A stretch of DNA of 64,000 nucleotides from the NCBI GenBank assembly GCA_949284985.1, contig CASDWY010000021.1, positions 1 through 64,000 on the forward strand. The letters run 5' to 3'. This stretch comes from an uncultured bacterium (GTDB taxonomy: Bacteria > Cyanobacteriota > Vampirovibrionia > Gastranaerophilales > Gastranaerophilaceae). Of the stretch, positions 42,348-51,930 are shown piece by piece. The notes beneath the pieces were generated by a model. The model worked only from the letters and a program-made list of their open reading frames with translations, did not search any database and was not told the DNA's origin. The translations under genes and the position numbers were made by a program. Each line of letters opens with the position of its first letter. The stretch's first letter is position 1.

Positions 42348-42477
42348 ATACTTGAAATTTTCTTTTGCTTATAGTTCAATAAAAAAGGACTGAAACTAAG
42401 AAACTAATTAAGATATTTTATGTAGGTTTTGGTAGAAGTTTTGTAAAATTTATTGACAATAAAGATATTATTAAAAT

Positions 42478-42551
42478 GGCTGAGTAGCTCAGTTGGTGAG
42501 AGCGTGCGGCTCATACCCGCAAGGTCGACAGTTCGAATCTGTCCTCAGCTA
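42478..42551 (+). tRNA. tRNA with anticodon CAU (elongator Met or Ile2)
   Basis: Full cloverleaf: acceptor GGCTGAG/CTCAGCT, D arm GCTC/GAGC, anticodon stem TGCGG/CCGCA with loop CTCATAC (anticodon CAT), variable AGGTC, T arm GACAG/CTGTC with TTCGAAT, discriminator A, CCA not encoded. The anticodon stem lacks the three G-C pairs of initiator tRNA and position 1-72 pairs as G-U, so it is not initiator. It could be elongator Met, or Ile2, which TilS (encoded at 11147) would modify. A T-run follows directly. Confidence 0.95.
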
Positions 42552-42741
42552 TTTTTTTGCAGGGTTTATCATTTTTTATTTAAGTACTTGGTTTTGTAAA
42601 AATACTCTTTAATGTTAAAAAAAATATACATAAATATCGGGTAATATATTTTTTTTTGTGTTTGTGCTATTATCCCTTTATTGTTATTTCAAATAATGTT
42701 TAGTAAAATAGTAATTTAGTTGATTTTGCGAAGAATTTAGG

Positions 42742-43809
42742 ATGTTAGAGCAAAAAAAAATAGGGATACCGAGGGCAATTTCATATTATAATAATTATCC
42801 GTTTTACTACGGTTTTTTTAGTGAGTTGGGCTTTGAGGTTATACTTTCTGATAAAACAACGACCGGTCTTATTAATAATGGGAGCGAGTGTGTGGTATCA
42901 GATACTTGTTTACCGATAAAAGTTTATGTAGGACATGTGCTTAATTTGTTGGATAAAGGCTGTGATACAATTTTTGTTCCATCTTTACAATCTACGGCGC
43001 ATAAGATAAATAATTGTAGTAAAGTTCGTGGGTTGCCAGAAATTATTAGAAATGTTGTAAATCGAAGATTTAATATGATAGAGCCAACTTTAGACAAAAC
43101 AGAGGGGATTGGAATAAAAGAGTTTTGTAAAGATATAGCAAACCAATTAAAAATATATGACAACGATATAATTAATCTTGCAATGAAAAAAGGCTGGCAA
43201 ATGTATGATAACTTTGTTCAGATGGCAAAATCAGGAATATCCCATCAAGAAGCAATGCAAAATGCAATATCAGGCAAGTTTAGTTTAAAAAATATAGATG
43301 TAGTAAAACCATTGTCTGTAGTAATTATGGGGCATGGATATAATCTTTTTGATGAAAGAATATCAATGAACATTCTTAAAAAGCTTGAAAAAATGGGTGT
43401 AAAAGTATATACAGGATTAAATGTATCCAGAGAGGAAGCAATGGATGCAATTCAAGATATTGGAGAAATTCAATATTGGGCAAATGAATTGGATCTAACT
43501 GGCGCTGCAGCATATTATATGCAAAAAAGAAAAGTGGATGGAATTATAGCTTTGTCGGCGTTTGGTTGTGGGCCTGACTCTTTGATGGTTGATGAAATTC
43601 AATATCACGCAAAAAATAAGAATATTCCAATGATTGTCTTAACAATAGACGAACATACAGGAGAAGCTGGTTTTATAACAAGATTAGAGGCTTTTGTGGA
43701 TATGTTGATTCGTAAAAAAAGGAAATTAATAGCTGAGAAGGCAAATTTAAAACATATGCCTGAAAAAATTAATCAAAATAAAGAGCAGGTATTTTTGACA
43801 AGAGCATAG
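42742..43809 (+). CDS. DUF2229-type protein related to 2-hydroxyacyl-CoA dehydratase activators
   Basis: 355 aa, of the DUF2229/CoA-activase-related group seen fused to or beside activators of 2-hydroxyacyl-CoA dehydratases. Family-like features: IGIPRAISYYNNYPFYYGFFSELGFEV at the start, C-containing ECVVSDTCLPIKVYVGH (candidate Fe-S ligands), SAFGCGPDS and the C-terminal DEHTGEAGFITRLEAFVDM. The ATP-binding activator (ASKHA) domain is absent, and no dehydratase subunit is in the window. It is the first gene of a tight four-gene run with a PHP protein, a second DUF2229-like protein and a radical SAM protein. Reaction unknown. Confidence 0.75.
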   Translation: MLEQKKIGIPRAISYYNNYPFYYGFFSELGFEVILSDKTTTGLINNGSECVVSDTCLPIKVYVGHVLNLLDKGCDTIFVPSLQSTAHKINNCSKVRGLPEIIRNVVNRRFNMIEPTLDKTEGIGIKEFCKDIANQLKIYDNDIINLAMKKGWQMYDNFVQMAKSGISHQEAMQNAISGKFSLKNIDVVKPLSVVIMGHGYNLFDERISMNILKKLEKMGVKVYTGLNVSREEAMDAIQDIGEIQYWANELDLTGAAAYYMQKRKVDGIIALSAFGCGPDSLMVDEIQYHAKNKNIPMIVLTIDEHTGEAGFITRLEAFVDMLIRKKRKLIAEKANLKHMPEKINQNKEQVFLTRA

Positions 43810-43813
43810 TATA

Positions 43814-44857
43814 ATGATGAATTTTGGGGATAAAAAAGGTTATAAATATTTGGGGGGAATTCATGTTCATTCAAAATATTCGGATGGAACAGGGGATATA
43901 TATGCAATTACGAGGGCAGCTAAAAAAGCAGGTTTGGATTGGATAATAGTTACTGATCATAACAATTTTGATATACAAGAAGGTATTATAAATGGTATAT
44001 ATGTAATTAGAGGTCTAGAAATATCTCCAGTTAACAGTAATCATTATCTGGCTTTGGGTATCGACAAAATAATTGATTATAACCAAGAACCGCAAAAATT
44101 TGTGGATGAAGTAAGAGAACAAGGTGGAGTAGGTTTTGCTGCACATCCTGATGAGTCAAATAATCGTAAAAATAAATATTCTCCTATAAAGTGGATGGAT
44201 AAAGCGGTTGTTCCTGATGGGATTGAGATTTGGAATTGGTTTTCGGTATGGGCTGATAATTATGTAGATAAAAATATTTTTGCGCAAGCATATGCTTTCT
44301 TTTTTAAGCACAAGTTGATTACTAAACCTCAAACAGAAACTTTATCTTGGTGGGATGGATTAAATAATAAATCAAACGAAATTATTCCTGCAATTGGAAG
44401 TATTGATGTTCATGCGTTAAAAATTGATAAGTATATTTTCCCTGTAACTATTTTCCCTTACAAGGATATGTTTAAAACAATAACCAATGTTATCACTTTA
44501 AAAAAAGAATTATCCAAAGACTTTTTAATTGCAAAAAAACAAATATTGGAAGCAATTAGGCTTGGAAACAATTTTATAGTAAACAGAAAAATGACAAAAG
44601 TCATTCCACAAGTTATGATCTCTAATTCTAAAGAAACTGTATATGCAGGAGAGTCTATAGAGCTTGATGAAGATACATATGTTCGTGTTAAGTTTGGCAA
44701 AGAATTTGAGGTAAGGTTAATTTGTAATGGTGAGGTCATATGGGAAAACAAAACAAAAGAGGCAGAAATACCGCTTTGTAAAAAGGGTAAATTTAGAGTA
44801 GAAGCGAAATTAAATAAGCTTGGATATGCATATTCAAATCCTATAGTTGTGAGGTAA
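43814..44857 (+). CDS. PHP-domain metal-dependent phosphoesterase-like protein
   Basis: 347 aa. PHP signatures: HVHSKYSDGTGD (H-x-H with following Asp, about 17-28), TDHNNFD, LEISPVNSNHY and AAHPDES, which together form a multinuclear metal site used to hydrolyse phosphate esters; SIDVHALK provides a later ligand pair. The last 90 residues are a beta-sandwich-like extension (IELDEDTYVRVKFGKEFEVRLICNGEVIWE). It sits 4 nt after the first DUF2229 gene. The substrate is unknown. Confidence 0.82.
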   Translation: MMNFGDKKGYKYLGGIHVHSKYSDGTGDIYAITRAAKKAGLDWIIVTDHNNFDIQEGIINGIYVIRGLEISPVNSNHYLALGIDKIIDYNQEPQKFVDEVREQGGVGFAAHPDESNNRKNKYSPIKWMDKAVVPDGIEIWNWFSVWADNYVDKNIFAQAYAFFFKHKLITKPQTETLSWWDGLNNKSNEIIPAIGSIDVHALKIDKYIFPVTIFPYKDMFKTITNVITLKKELSKDFLIAKKQILEAIRLGNNFIVNRKMTKVIPQVMISNSKETVYAGESIELDEDTYVRVKFGKEFEVRLICNGEVIWENKTKEAEIPLCKKGKFRVEAKLNKLGYAYSNPIVVR

Positions 44858-44869
44858 AAACTAAAGAAA

Positions 44870-46066
44870 ATGCAAGCTAAGGTGTCAAAGGAAATACAAT
44901 TGAATAAGTATTCACAAATGGATGACAATATAAAAGCAAAAGATAGGATTATTGCATGGCCTAGAATGGGAAGAATAGATATTCCATTGAAAGCACTTCT
45001 GTTAACCTTAGGAGCTAAAGTCGTTATTCCTCCAGCTAACAGTAAAGAGACATTAGAGTTGGGGGTTAAGAATAGTATTGAAGGAATTTGCTTGCCTTAT
45101 AAATTGAATTTAGCTAATTATATAATGGCATTGGAAAGCGGAGCAAATACGTTAATGATGTTTCAAGCTCCGGGGTCTTGTAGATTAGGGAATTATACAA
45201 AAATGGCACAGAAAACTCTTAAAAAGATGGGATATGAGTTTGATATGGTCATTTTTGATATGTATAAAAGTAAAATGAAACAGACACTTCAAGCTTTCTG
45301 GCATGTTACAAGATGTATAAACCCATTCAAATATTATAAAGCGTTTAGCTTAGGTTTTAACAAATTTTTTGCTATAGATGAAGCAGAAAAGCAAATGTTT
45401 TATTATAGACCCCGAGAAATACGTAAAGGTGAGGCAGAAAAATATTATAATAAATGGTTAAAAATTATTGATGAAACTAATACAATAATGGGTGCAAAAA
45501 CTCTTGTAAAAAAAATTAAAAAAGATTTTAAAAATATTGAAATAGATGGAAAAAAGAATGTGCCTGTAGTATACTTGTTAGGTGAATTTTTTGTATTATT
45601 AGATCCGTATACAAATCAAAATGTAGAGAAAGTACTTGGAGAAATGGGGATAGAAGTTCAAAGGCAAATTATGTTTAGCGGATGGTTAGAGCATGTTTTA
45701 AAACCTTCAATTTTTTATAATAAAGAATCGCACAGAGAAAGATGTGTTAGATATGCTAAAAAATACATGAAAAGGGCAATAGGAGGAGAATGTATAGAAA
45801 CAATAGGAGATACAGTATATGCAGCTCAAAACGGAGTAGATGGAGTTATTCATCTTATGCCGTTTTCGTGTATGCCGGAAATTGTTTCACAAAATATTTT
45901 GTCTAAAGTTTCAAAGGAAGAAGATATACCTGTTATAACGTTGGTTTTAGATGAACAGACAGGGAAAGCCGGTTATATAACAAGAATTGAGGCATTTGTA
46001 GATTTAGTGAAAAGGAAAAAGTATAAAAACCAAAATAAGAATTTGAGAGAAAGGACTACAGTTTAA
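44870..46066 (+). CDS. Second DUF2229-like CoA-activase-related protein
   Basis: 398 aa, homologous in plan to the gene at 42742: WPRMGRIDIPLKALLLTLGAKVV at the start, NSIEGICLPYKLNLANY with a central cysteine, QAPGSCRLGNY, ECIETIGDTVYAAQNGVDGVIHLMPFSCMPE and the matching tail LDEQTGKAGYITRIEAFVDL. Such proteins often occur as a pair (short plus long), so the two may form a heterodimer holding an Fe-S cluster between conserved cysteines. No Shine-Dalgarno sequence is evident; an alternative Met lies at 44918. It abuts the radical SAM gene with no gap. Confidence 0.73.
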   Translation: MQAKVSKEIQLNKYSQMDDNIKAKDRIIAWPRMGRIDIPLKALLLTLGAKVVIPPANSKETLELGVKNSIEGICLPYKLNLANYIMALESGANTLMMFQAPGSCRLGNYTKMAQKTLKKMGYEFDMVIFDMYKSKMKQTLQAFWHVTRCINPFKYYKAFSLGFNKFFAIDEAEKQMFYYRPREIRKGEAEKYYNKWLKIIDETNTIMGAKTLVKKIKKDFKNIEIDGKKNVPVVYLLGEFFVLLDPYTNQNVEKVLGEMGIEVQRQIMFSGWLEHVLKPSIFYNKESHRERCVRYAKKYMKRAIGGECIETIGDTVYAAQNGVDGVIHLMPFSCMPEIVSQNILSKVSKEEDIPVITLVLDEQTGKAGYITRIEAFVDLVKRKKYKNQNKNLRERTTV

Positions 46067-47122
46067 ATGATTAAGGAATCTCGTAATAAAATGACGTTAG
46101 ATCGTCTTAAATACTATAAGCATTTGGGTGGAGGAGCTATAGAATGTTTAATAAGCAGATTCTCTAAAACTCCAAAGCCATTATGTTTTTCGCTTATGGT
46201 TACAAGTCAATGTAATTGTAATTGTGATTTTTGTTTTTGGAAACATAAAAAAGAAAATGATGATATGTCATGTGAAGAAATTTGCAGATTATTAACAGAG
46301 GCAGGACAAATAGGTTATATGGACTCTATTTTGTGGGGTGGAGAACCTCTTTTGAGACAAGATTTTACTGAGATTTGTAAAGCTTCTCATGATGCCGGAC
46401 TTTATACAAAAATTGCCACTAATGGTTATTTTTTGGAAACAAATCCAGGTTTTGGGAAATACACTGATTTGATGTTCGTTTCGTTAGACGCTATAGGTAA
46501 GGCTCATGATGATATTAGACATATGCCTGGTATTTGTGATAAAGTTATGTCAGGAGTTGAGTATCATAAAATTCATTCTCCTAAGATGAGAATTTATGTT
46601 TGTTGTACAGTATCAACACAAACTAATTTTGAACAGATTAAAGAAGTTGCTCAATATTGTAAAGATGCAGATATTTTATTATATTTTACAGTCAATAAGG
46701 CAGCTTCAATACCGGAGGAAGCGCAAAATGTTGTAGAAACAGAGCTTGAAAACGAACAATTATCAGAAATGTTTATTAAGATTAAAGAGCTTAAAAAACA
46801 AGGTTATCCGATAAGAAATTCATATTATTTTATGGATTATATTATTAATAAGAAGACTTATTATGAATGTCATTGGCCTAGAATAGCCACAGTGATATAT
46901 TCAAATGGAGATATGCTGAGGTGCTATGATAGAAAGCCTTTTATAAGTGTAAAAGACAGACCATTGAAAGAGGTGATTAAGGATCCGTTATTTATAGAAA
47001 CAGTTAATAAATGTAAAGATTGTAAACTTGCATGTGTGGGGAACTATGCGCTTGATGCGTCAGGTCTATGGAAAATGGAATGGCCTGCGATAAAGTCATT
47101 AATGGAAATTGCTATAACTTAA
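46067..47122 (+). CDS. Radical SAM protein with C-terminal SPASM-like cysteines
   Basis: 351 aa. The SAM cluster motif CNCNCDFC (CxxxCxxC, with C at both x-flanks) is followed by WKHKKEND; GGEPLLR binds SAM, and LDAIGKAHDDIR is typical of the fold. The C-terminal part has C in ECHWPR, RCYDRKP and CKDCKLACVG, resembling a SPASM or twitch domain with an auxiliary Fe-S cluster. It begins one base after the preceding stop and is the last gene of the four-gene run; the exopolysaccharide export gene starts 10 nt later. The substrate is unknown; peptides and small metabolites are both known for this class. Confidence 0.85.
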   Translation: MIKESRNKMTLDRLKYYKHLGGGAIECLISRFSKTPKPLCFSLMVTSQCNCNCDFCFWKHKKENDDMSCEEICRLLTEAGQIGYMDSILWGGEPLLRQDFTEICKASHDAGLYTKIATNGYFLETNPGFGKYTDLMFVSLDAIGKAHDDIRHMPGICDKVMSGVEYHKIHSPKMRIYVCCTVSTQTNFEQIKEVAQYCKDADILLYFTVNKAASIPEEAQNVVETELENEQLSEMFIKIKELKKQGYPIRNSYYFMDYIINKKTYYECHWPRIATVIYSNGDMLRCYDRKPFISVKDRPLKEVIKDPLFIETVNKCKDCKLACVGNYALDASGLWKMEWPAIKSLMEIAIT

Positions 47123-47132
47123 GGAGAATGTA

Positions 47133-49625
47133 ATGAAAAAACATGTTGTATCGTTAATATTGTTGGCTTTTGTTTTTACGACATTGCCCACAGAAGCCAG
47201 GCGATTTGTTTCCCCTGTAGAAAAAGTAAAATTGTGGGCTGAAAAAACAGATCAACAAGTTACCCCTGAGTCTAATCTTTTATATACTGACGAAGTAGAA
47301 AAGTACCAAAAAGATACAGACGCATTTACAAGTAAATATAGAGCCGGAGAAAGAAGTTATAAAAGTTCTGATATAAGTACTATAGAAGAGATGTTTAACG
47401 GCAAAGATGTTGAAATAACAGGTACAGTATTACGGCAAGTTGGATATGATTTATTTAATGCCTCTTCAGCATCTGCATTATCAACTGCAGGGAAATATGA
47501 TAATAATTATAAGTTAAGCATAGGTGAAAAAATTACAGCGTATCTTCAAGGCGATTCTGTTGATGTAATGGCAATTTCAGGAGCATCATTGCTTAATCCT
47601 ATGACGAGCACTTCTGTTGATTCAAAAGGTAATGTCTTTATTCAAGGCATAGGCATGGTGCAAGCAGAAGGAAAAACTGTAGGAGAAGTTGAAAATGCTT
47701 TAAATAAATTGGCTTCTTCTAAATATAAAAGTTTAAAGGTTCATCTTAATGTTGCAACAGGACAAGAATTTGCAGTTTTTGTATTCGGACAGGTAAATAA
47801 ACCTGGTAAGGTTCTTGTAGGCAATAATTCAACTGTATTTGATGTTTTAAATATGGCAGGAGGAGTTAAAAAAACAGGAACTTTAAGAAATATCATATAT
47901 ACAGCAGGTAATTCAAAACCTAGAAATGTAGATTTATACAAAACTATTTTTTCTGGGGAGAATGACAATATTATTGTAAGACCAAATGATAAAATCTTTG
48001 TTAATAAAATTGGTAAAGTTGTAGCTATAAAAAATGGGGTTATGGAGCCTGGAATATATGAAATAAAAGATAAAGAAGATATTCAAAAGATAGTAAAATA
48101 TGCAGGCGGATTTACCCCAACTACCCAAATATCAGAGGTAACTTTGATTGGGTTTAATAAGGAGCAAAGCCAAAAAACTGCTCAAAATATCGAATGGAAT
48201 AAAGCAAAAAATATTGCATTAAATAGTGGTGATTCCATTGAATTTAGAGAGTTATACAACAATGTAGAAAATATTGTAACAATTCAAGGAAATATAAAGC
48301 ATCCTGCAACGTATGCTTATACAAATGGAATGAGATTATCAAATATTTTAAGAAACGAAAATGAACTTTTAGAGGAGACATTTTTAAATCAAGCAGTAAT
48401 TAGGAGAGTTTCAGGCAAGGACAATACAGTAGAGACAATACCAGTCTTTTTAAAGGACTTCTTTAATGGTATTACTGATCCTTTATTACAACCAAGAGAT
48501 GTAATAACAATTTATAAGAATACGAATTCTCAATTTGTAGATATTTATGGATGTATTAATCAGCCTAAGCATCTTGCATATATTGATGGTTTAACACTGG
48601 ATGATGTAATGACAGACATTCGTTTTATGGAAACAAATGTAAAAAGAGATGTTCCTGAAGAAGAAAAAGTTTCATATAAGAAAAAATCTAATAATGATGT
48701 AATATTGACGGCAGGAACCAGTAATGACAACAGGCTTATTCCGGCAGAAAATGTTGCGGTAGAAATTACTAATGAAAACGGCGATACGACATTATATTAT
48801 ATGTATGATATAATGATTAATTCGGATAGAATTAAAGAAATATCTATTCATCCAAATGACAAAATCTTTTTCCGAACACTGAGAGATAATGAAGCAATTA
48901 AATATGTAAAAATTTCCGGTTTTGTGGAACGACCAGGCGTTTATACAAGTATTGCTGGCAAAAGGCTTATTGATATGATTGAAATGGCTGGGGGATTGAC
49001 TAAAGATGCTGATTTAAGGGGAATAGTTTACAAAAGGTCGAATTTGCAAGGTAAACAAGTAAGTATAGCTCGTAAGAATAATGACAGAGATATTAGATTG
49101 TTAGAGGGCAGAGTTGCTAGTGCATACAAAGCAACGGAAACTGATCAACAAAATAAAGTAGAAATGATATCAATGTTAAAAAATGAAGAGAAAGATTTGC
49201 AAAAGAGATATAATGGACAAATTGCTTTAAATATTAAGAGCAATGATTTGAAAAAAATAAAAGATATAGATAACATTGAAGTTCAAGATGGAGATGATAT
49301 ATATGTACCTCGAATGAATAACCAAGTAAGTGTTATGGGAGAAGTATATAACGAACAATCCTTTGCATTTAGACGTGGAAGTAATGTTGCTACATATATA
49401 AAAGAAGTTGGTGGTTATACACCTAATGCAAATAAGTTTAGAATGTATAAAGTTAGTGTAAATGGTAGAGCAGAAAAGGTGGGGAAATATAGCAGTGTTG
49501 ATCCCGGAGATGTAATTGTTGTACCGCGTAAAATTGCAGGAAATGATTGGTTAACGCCGGTATGTGATACATTGAGAGGAATAGCTGCGCTTGTAACTAG
49601 TGCATTTGTTGTTACGAAAATATAA
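47133..49625 (+). CDS. Polysaccharide export protein (Wza-like, multi-SLBB)
   Basis: 830-aa envelope protein for exporting exopolysaccharide through the outer membrane. Signal peptide MKKHVVSLILLAFVFTTLPTEA. A Poly_export domain (about 125-210, KLSIGEKITAYLQGDS, VFIQGIGMVQAEGKTVGEVENAL) is followed by about six SLBB domains (VFGQVNKPGKVLV, MEPGIYEIKDKED, IQGNIKHPATYAYT, DIYGCINQPKHLAYI, ISGFVERPGVYTSI, VMGEVYNEQSFAFR). The C-terminus carries a hydrophobic segment (DTLRGIAALVTSAFVV), the likely membrane insertion. It is larger than E. coli Wza (about 380 aa). AAGGAG precedes the start. Confidence 0.9.
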   Translation: MKKHVVSLILLAFVFTTLPTEARRFVSPVEKVKLWAEKTDQQVTPESNLLYTDEVEKYQKDTDAFTSKYRAGERSYKSSDISTIEEMFNGKDVEITGTVLRQVGYDLFNASSASALSTAGKYDNNYKLSIGEKITAYLQGDSVDVMAISGASLLNPMTSTSVDSKGNVFIQGIGMVQAEGKTVGEVENALNKLASSKYKSLKVHLNVATGQEFAVFVFGQVNKPGKVLVGNNSTVFDVLNMAGGVKKTGTLRNIIYTAGNSKPRNVDLYKTIFSGENDNIIVRPNDKIFVNKIGKVVAIKNGVMEPGIYEIKDKEDIQKIVKYAGGFTPTTQISEVTLIGFNKEQSQKTAQNIEWNKAKNIALNSGDSIEFRELYNNVENIVTIQGNIKHPATYAYTNGMRLSNILRNENELLEETFLNQAVIRRVSGKDNTVETIPVFLKDFFNGITDPLLQPRDVITIYKNTNSQFVDIYGCINQPKHLAYIDGLTLDDVMTDIRFMETNVKRDVPEEEKVSYKKKSNNDVILTAGTSNDNRLIPAENVAVEITNENGDTTLYYMYDIMINSDRIKEISIHPNDKIFFRTLRDNEAIKYVKISGFVERPGVYTSIAGKRLIDMIEMAGGLTKDADLRGIVYKRSNLQGKQVSIARKNNDRDIRLLEGRVASAYKATETDQQNKVEMISMLKNEEKDLQKRYNGQIALNIKSNDLKKIKDIDNIEVQDGDDIYVPRMNNQVSVMGEVYNEQSFAFRRGSNVATYIKEVGGYTPNANKFRMYKVSVNGRAEKVGKYSSVDPGDVIVVPRKIAGNDWLTPVCDTLRGIAALVTSAFVVTKI

Positions 49626-49636
49626 GGAATTAATAA

Positions 49637-50563
49637 ATGAAAGTACTCATAACAGGTGGATTTGGTTTTATTGGTTCCCATGTAGCAGATGTATTGCTAG
49701 AAAATCATATAGATGTTGTTATTATAGATAATTTATCTAGTGGTTCATTAGATAATATCCCTAAATTTAATATGTCGAATTTTTATAAATTTGATATAGA
49801 AAAAGATGATATAGAATTTATCTTTGAAAAAGAAAAACCGGATTATTGTATTCATCTTGCGGCGCAAACAAGTGTTGCATATTCATTGAAGCACGCAAAA
49901 GAAGATGCAAAGATGAACATTATTAGTTCATTAAAAGTATTAGATTTGTGCAAAAAATATAATATTAAGAAGATTATTACAGCCTCATCAGCAGCGGTTT
50001 ATGGTGTACCCAAGTATTTGCCAATAGATGAGCTGCATCCAACAGAGCCTATATCTAATTATGGTTTGTCAAAACTTACTATGGAAAAATATATTGAGCT
50101 ATCAAATATACCATATGTAATATTTAGATTTGCCAATGTTTATGGACCAAGACAAGTTAGTTCAAAAGAAAGTGGCGTTATTGCTATATTTAATGACAAG
50201 ATGAGTATTAATGAAGAAATTAATATATATGGTGATGGAAATCAAATTAGAGATTTTGTTTATGTTGGAGATATAGCGAATATTTGTTATTATGCGCTCA
50301 AAAATGAAGTAGTAGATGAAATAATAAATGTTTCTTGTAACAGAGGTGTTAGTGTAAACGAATTGTATACCAAAATGGAACAAATTTATAACTATTCCAA
50401 ACAACCTGTATATATGCCTGAAAGAGTTGGAGATATAAGAGATAGTGTATTGGCTAATAGAAAAGCTCGCAACTTGTTTGAAAATTTTACAAATGTTCCA
50501 TTGGAACAAGGGTTATTAAAACTTAAGAATGGAGACTGTAAAGGAGCGTCAATTAAATGCTAA
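49637..50563 (+). CDS. NAD-dependent sugar-nucleotide epimerase
   Basis: 308-aa extended short-chain dehydrogenase: GGFGFIGSHVADVL, LAAQTSVAYSLKHA, SSAAVYGVPKYLP, catalytic SNYGLSKLTME (YxxxK) and FRFANVYGPRQ. It is closest in plan to UDP-glucose or UDP-N-acetylglucosamine 4-epimerases of polysaccharide loci; the exact sugar cannot be told. It overlaps the phosphoglycosyltransferase gene by 7 nt, so the product sugar is likely the one loaded first or used in the repeat unit. Confidence 0.88.
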   Translation: MKVLITGGFGFIGSHVADVLLENHIDVVIIDNLSSGSLDNIPKFNMSNFYKFDIEKDDIEFIFEKEKPDYCIHLAAQTSVAYSLKHAKEDAKMNIISSLKVLDLCKKYNIKKIITASSAAVYGVPKYLPIDELHPTEPISNYGLSKLTMEKYIELSNIPYVIFRFANVYGPRQVSSKESGVIAIFNDKMSINEEINIYGDGNQIRDFVYVGDIANICYYALKNEVVDEIINVSCNRGVSVNELYTKMEQIYNYSKQPVYMPERVGDIRDSVLANRKARNLFENFTNVPLEQGLLKLKNGDCKGASIKC

Positions 50564-51930
50564 GAACGTTATCTCGTTCAGTGATTATAATGTTTATGTT
50601 TGATATAGTTGTTTTTAGCTTAATTAGCTTTTTAAACTGTCAAATCTTTAATATAGGTGGTGTCGCTCAGCTTGTTGCGGTTGGATTAACTACCTTAATT
50701 GGAATTGTTGTCTTGTATTTAAAGGCAAATTATAAAATTAGAGAATTTAATATTAATAGAAAAAATATTTATTTATTGCTTGAGGGGGTTGTAATGGCGC
50801 ATATTCCTGCTGCCATTATTTTATTCTTTTTATTAACGGCAAAGCAAAATATATTATTTGTCATTACAAATATTGTTATAATATTTGTAATTTTAGAACT
50901 TTATAGATTGCTTTTTCATTTATATTTATTCAGATTTAAGCCTAAGAAAAATATATTGATAGTAGGAAGCGATAAAAGAGCGAAGCTTATAGCTGATGAA
51001 ATTATGAATAAAAAAGCATTAATGATGAAAGTAGCTGGCTTTATTCAAGATCCGCAAAATGATGAAGAAATGATTTTGGATACAAAAATTCCAATCTACG
51101 GAAATCTTGATGATTTAAGCAAAATTATTAAAGAAAGCAACATAAATATAGTTATTGTTGCCATTCAAAGACGAATGGAAGAAAACATACTTACAAGATT
51201 AAAAACAGACATTCCAAGACGAGTTAAGGTTTATAAGTTGCAAGATTTTTATGAATTAGTGACAGGAAAATATTATATAGACAGAACATCAATAAACGAA
51301 TTATTTTATACATATATGAATAGACGTTCATTGGGATATGATTTTTGTAAGCGAATATTTGATATTGTTGCTGCGTTAATAATATTATTGATAACTTGTC
51401 CTATATTAATATATATAGGAATAAGGGTTAAATGCACAGATGGAGGAGCAGCAATATATACTCAAAACAGAGTTGGACAAGATGGAAAGATTTTTAAAGC
51501 ATATAAGTTAAGAACAATGTATTTGAATGATTACGTTCCAACGTCGGAAAATCTGTCTAATGCGGATAAGCAAGATAGTGATGATAGAGTAATACCGTTT
51601 TGTAAATTTGTAAGAAAAGCGCGTTTTGATGAAATACCGCAAATGATTAATATCTTAAAAGGAGAGATGTCAATTGTAGGGCCCAGAACCGAGTGGGACG
51701 ATTTAGTGAAAGTATATTCGGAGCAAATACCATATCATAATTGCAGGCACTGGGTTAAAACAGGTTGGACAGGATGGGCGCAGATTAATCAAGGGCATTT
51801 GTTTTCGAGTGATGCAGAAGCAGAAAAATTGCAATATGATTTATATTATTTAAAACACAGAAATATATTGTGGGAGATATTTATTCTTGTAAAAGCTGTG
51901 TTTTTGGCATTAGGGGGACGACATGGCTAG
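50557..51930 (+). CDS. Polyprenyl-phosphate phosphoglycosyltransferase (WcaJ/WbaP type)
   Basis: 457-aa initiating enzyme that transfers a sugar phosphate from UDP-sugar to undecaprenyl phosphate. Four N-terminal membrane helices (about 8-125), a Rossmann-like cytosolic domain (KNILIVGSDKRAKLIADEI), then a reentrant membrane helix (IFDIVAALIILLITCPILI) and the catalytic domain with QNRVGQDGKIFKAYKLRTM, ARFDEIPQMINILKGEMSIVGPRTE. It is flanked by overlaps on both sides (7-8 nt), so the locus is one translation chain. Confidence 0.94.
   Translation: MLRTLSRSVIIMFMFDIVVFSLISFLNCQIFNIGGVAQLVAVGLTTLIGIVVLYLKANYKIREFNINRKNIYLLLEGVVMAHIPAAIILFFLLTAKQNILFVITNIVIIFVILELYRLLFHLYLFRFKPKKNILIVGSDKRAKLIADEIMNKKALMMKVAGFIQDPQNDEEMILDTKIPIYGNLDDLSKIIKESNINIVIVAIQRRMEENILTRLKTDIPRRVKVYKLQDFYELVTGKYYIDRTSINELFYTYMNRRSLGYDFCKRIFDIVAALIILLITCPILIYIGIRVKCTDGGAAIYTQNRVGQDGKIFKAYKLRTMYLNDYVPTSENLSNADKQDSDDRVIPFCKFVRKARFDEIPQMINILKGEMSIVGPRTEWDDLVKVYSEQIPYHNCRHWVKTGWTGWAQINQGHLFSSDAEAEKLQYDLYYLKHRNILWEIFILVKAVFLALGGRHG

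Noticed and set aside
42453-42458. TTGACA just before the tRNA as its -35 box
   Set aside because: A 17-bp spacer would place the -10 inside the tRNA, so it is probably not the promoter.
50162-50509. Minus-strand ORF of 115 codons inside the epimerase gene
   Set aside because: Antisense to a clear coding region, with no start signal; same for other antisense ORFs in the polysaccharide locus.
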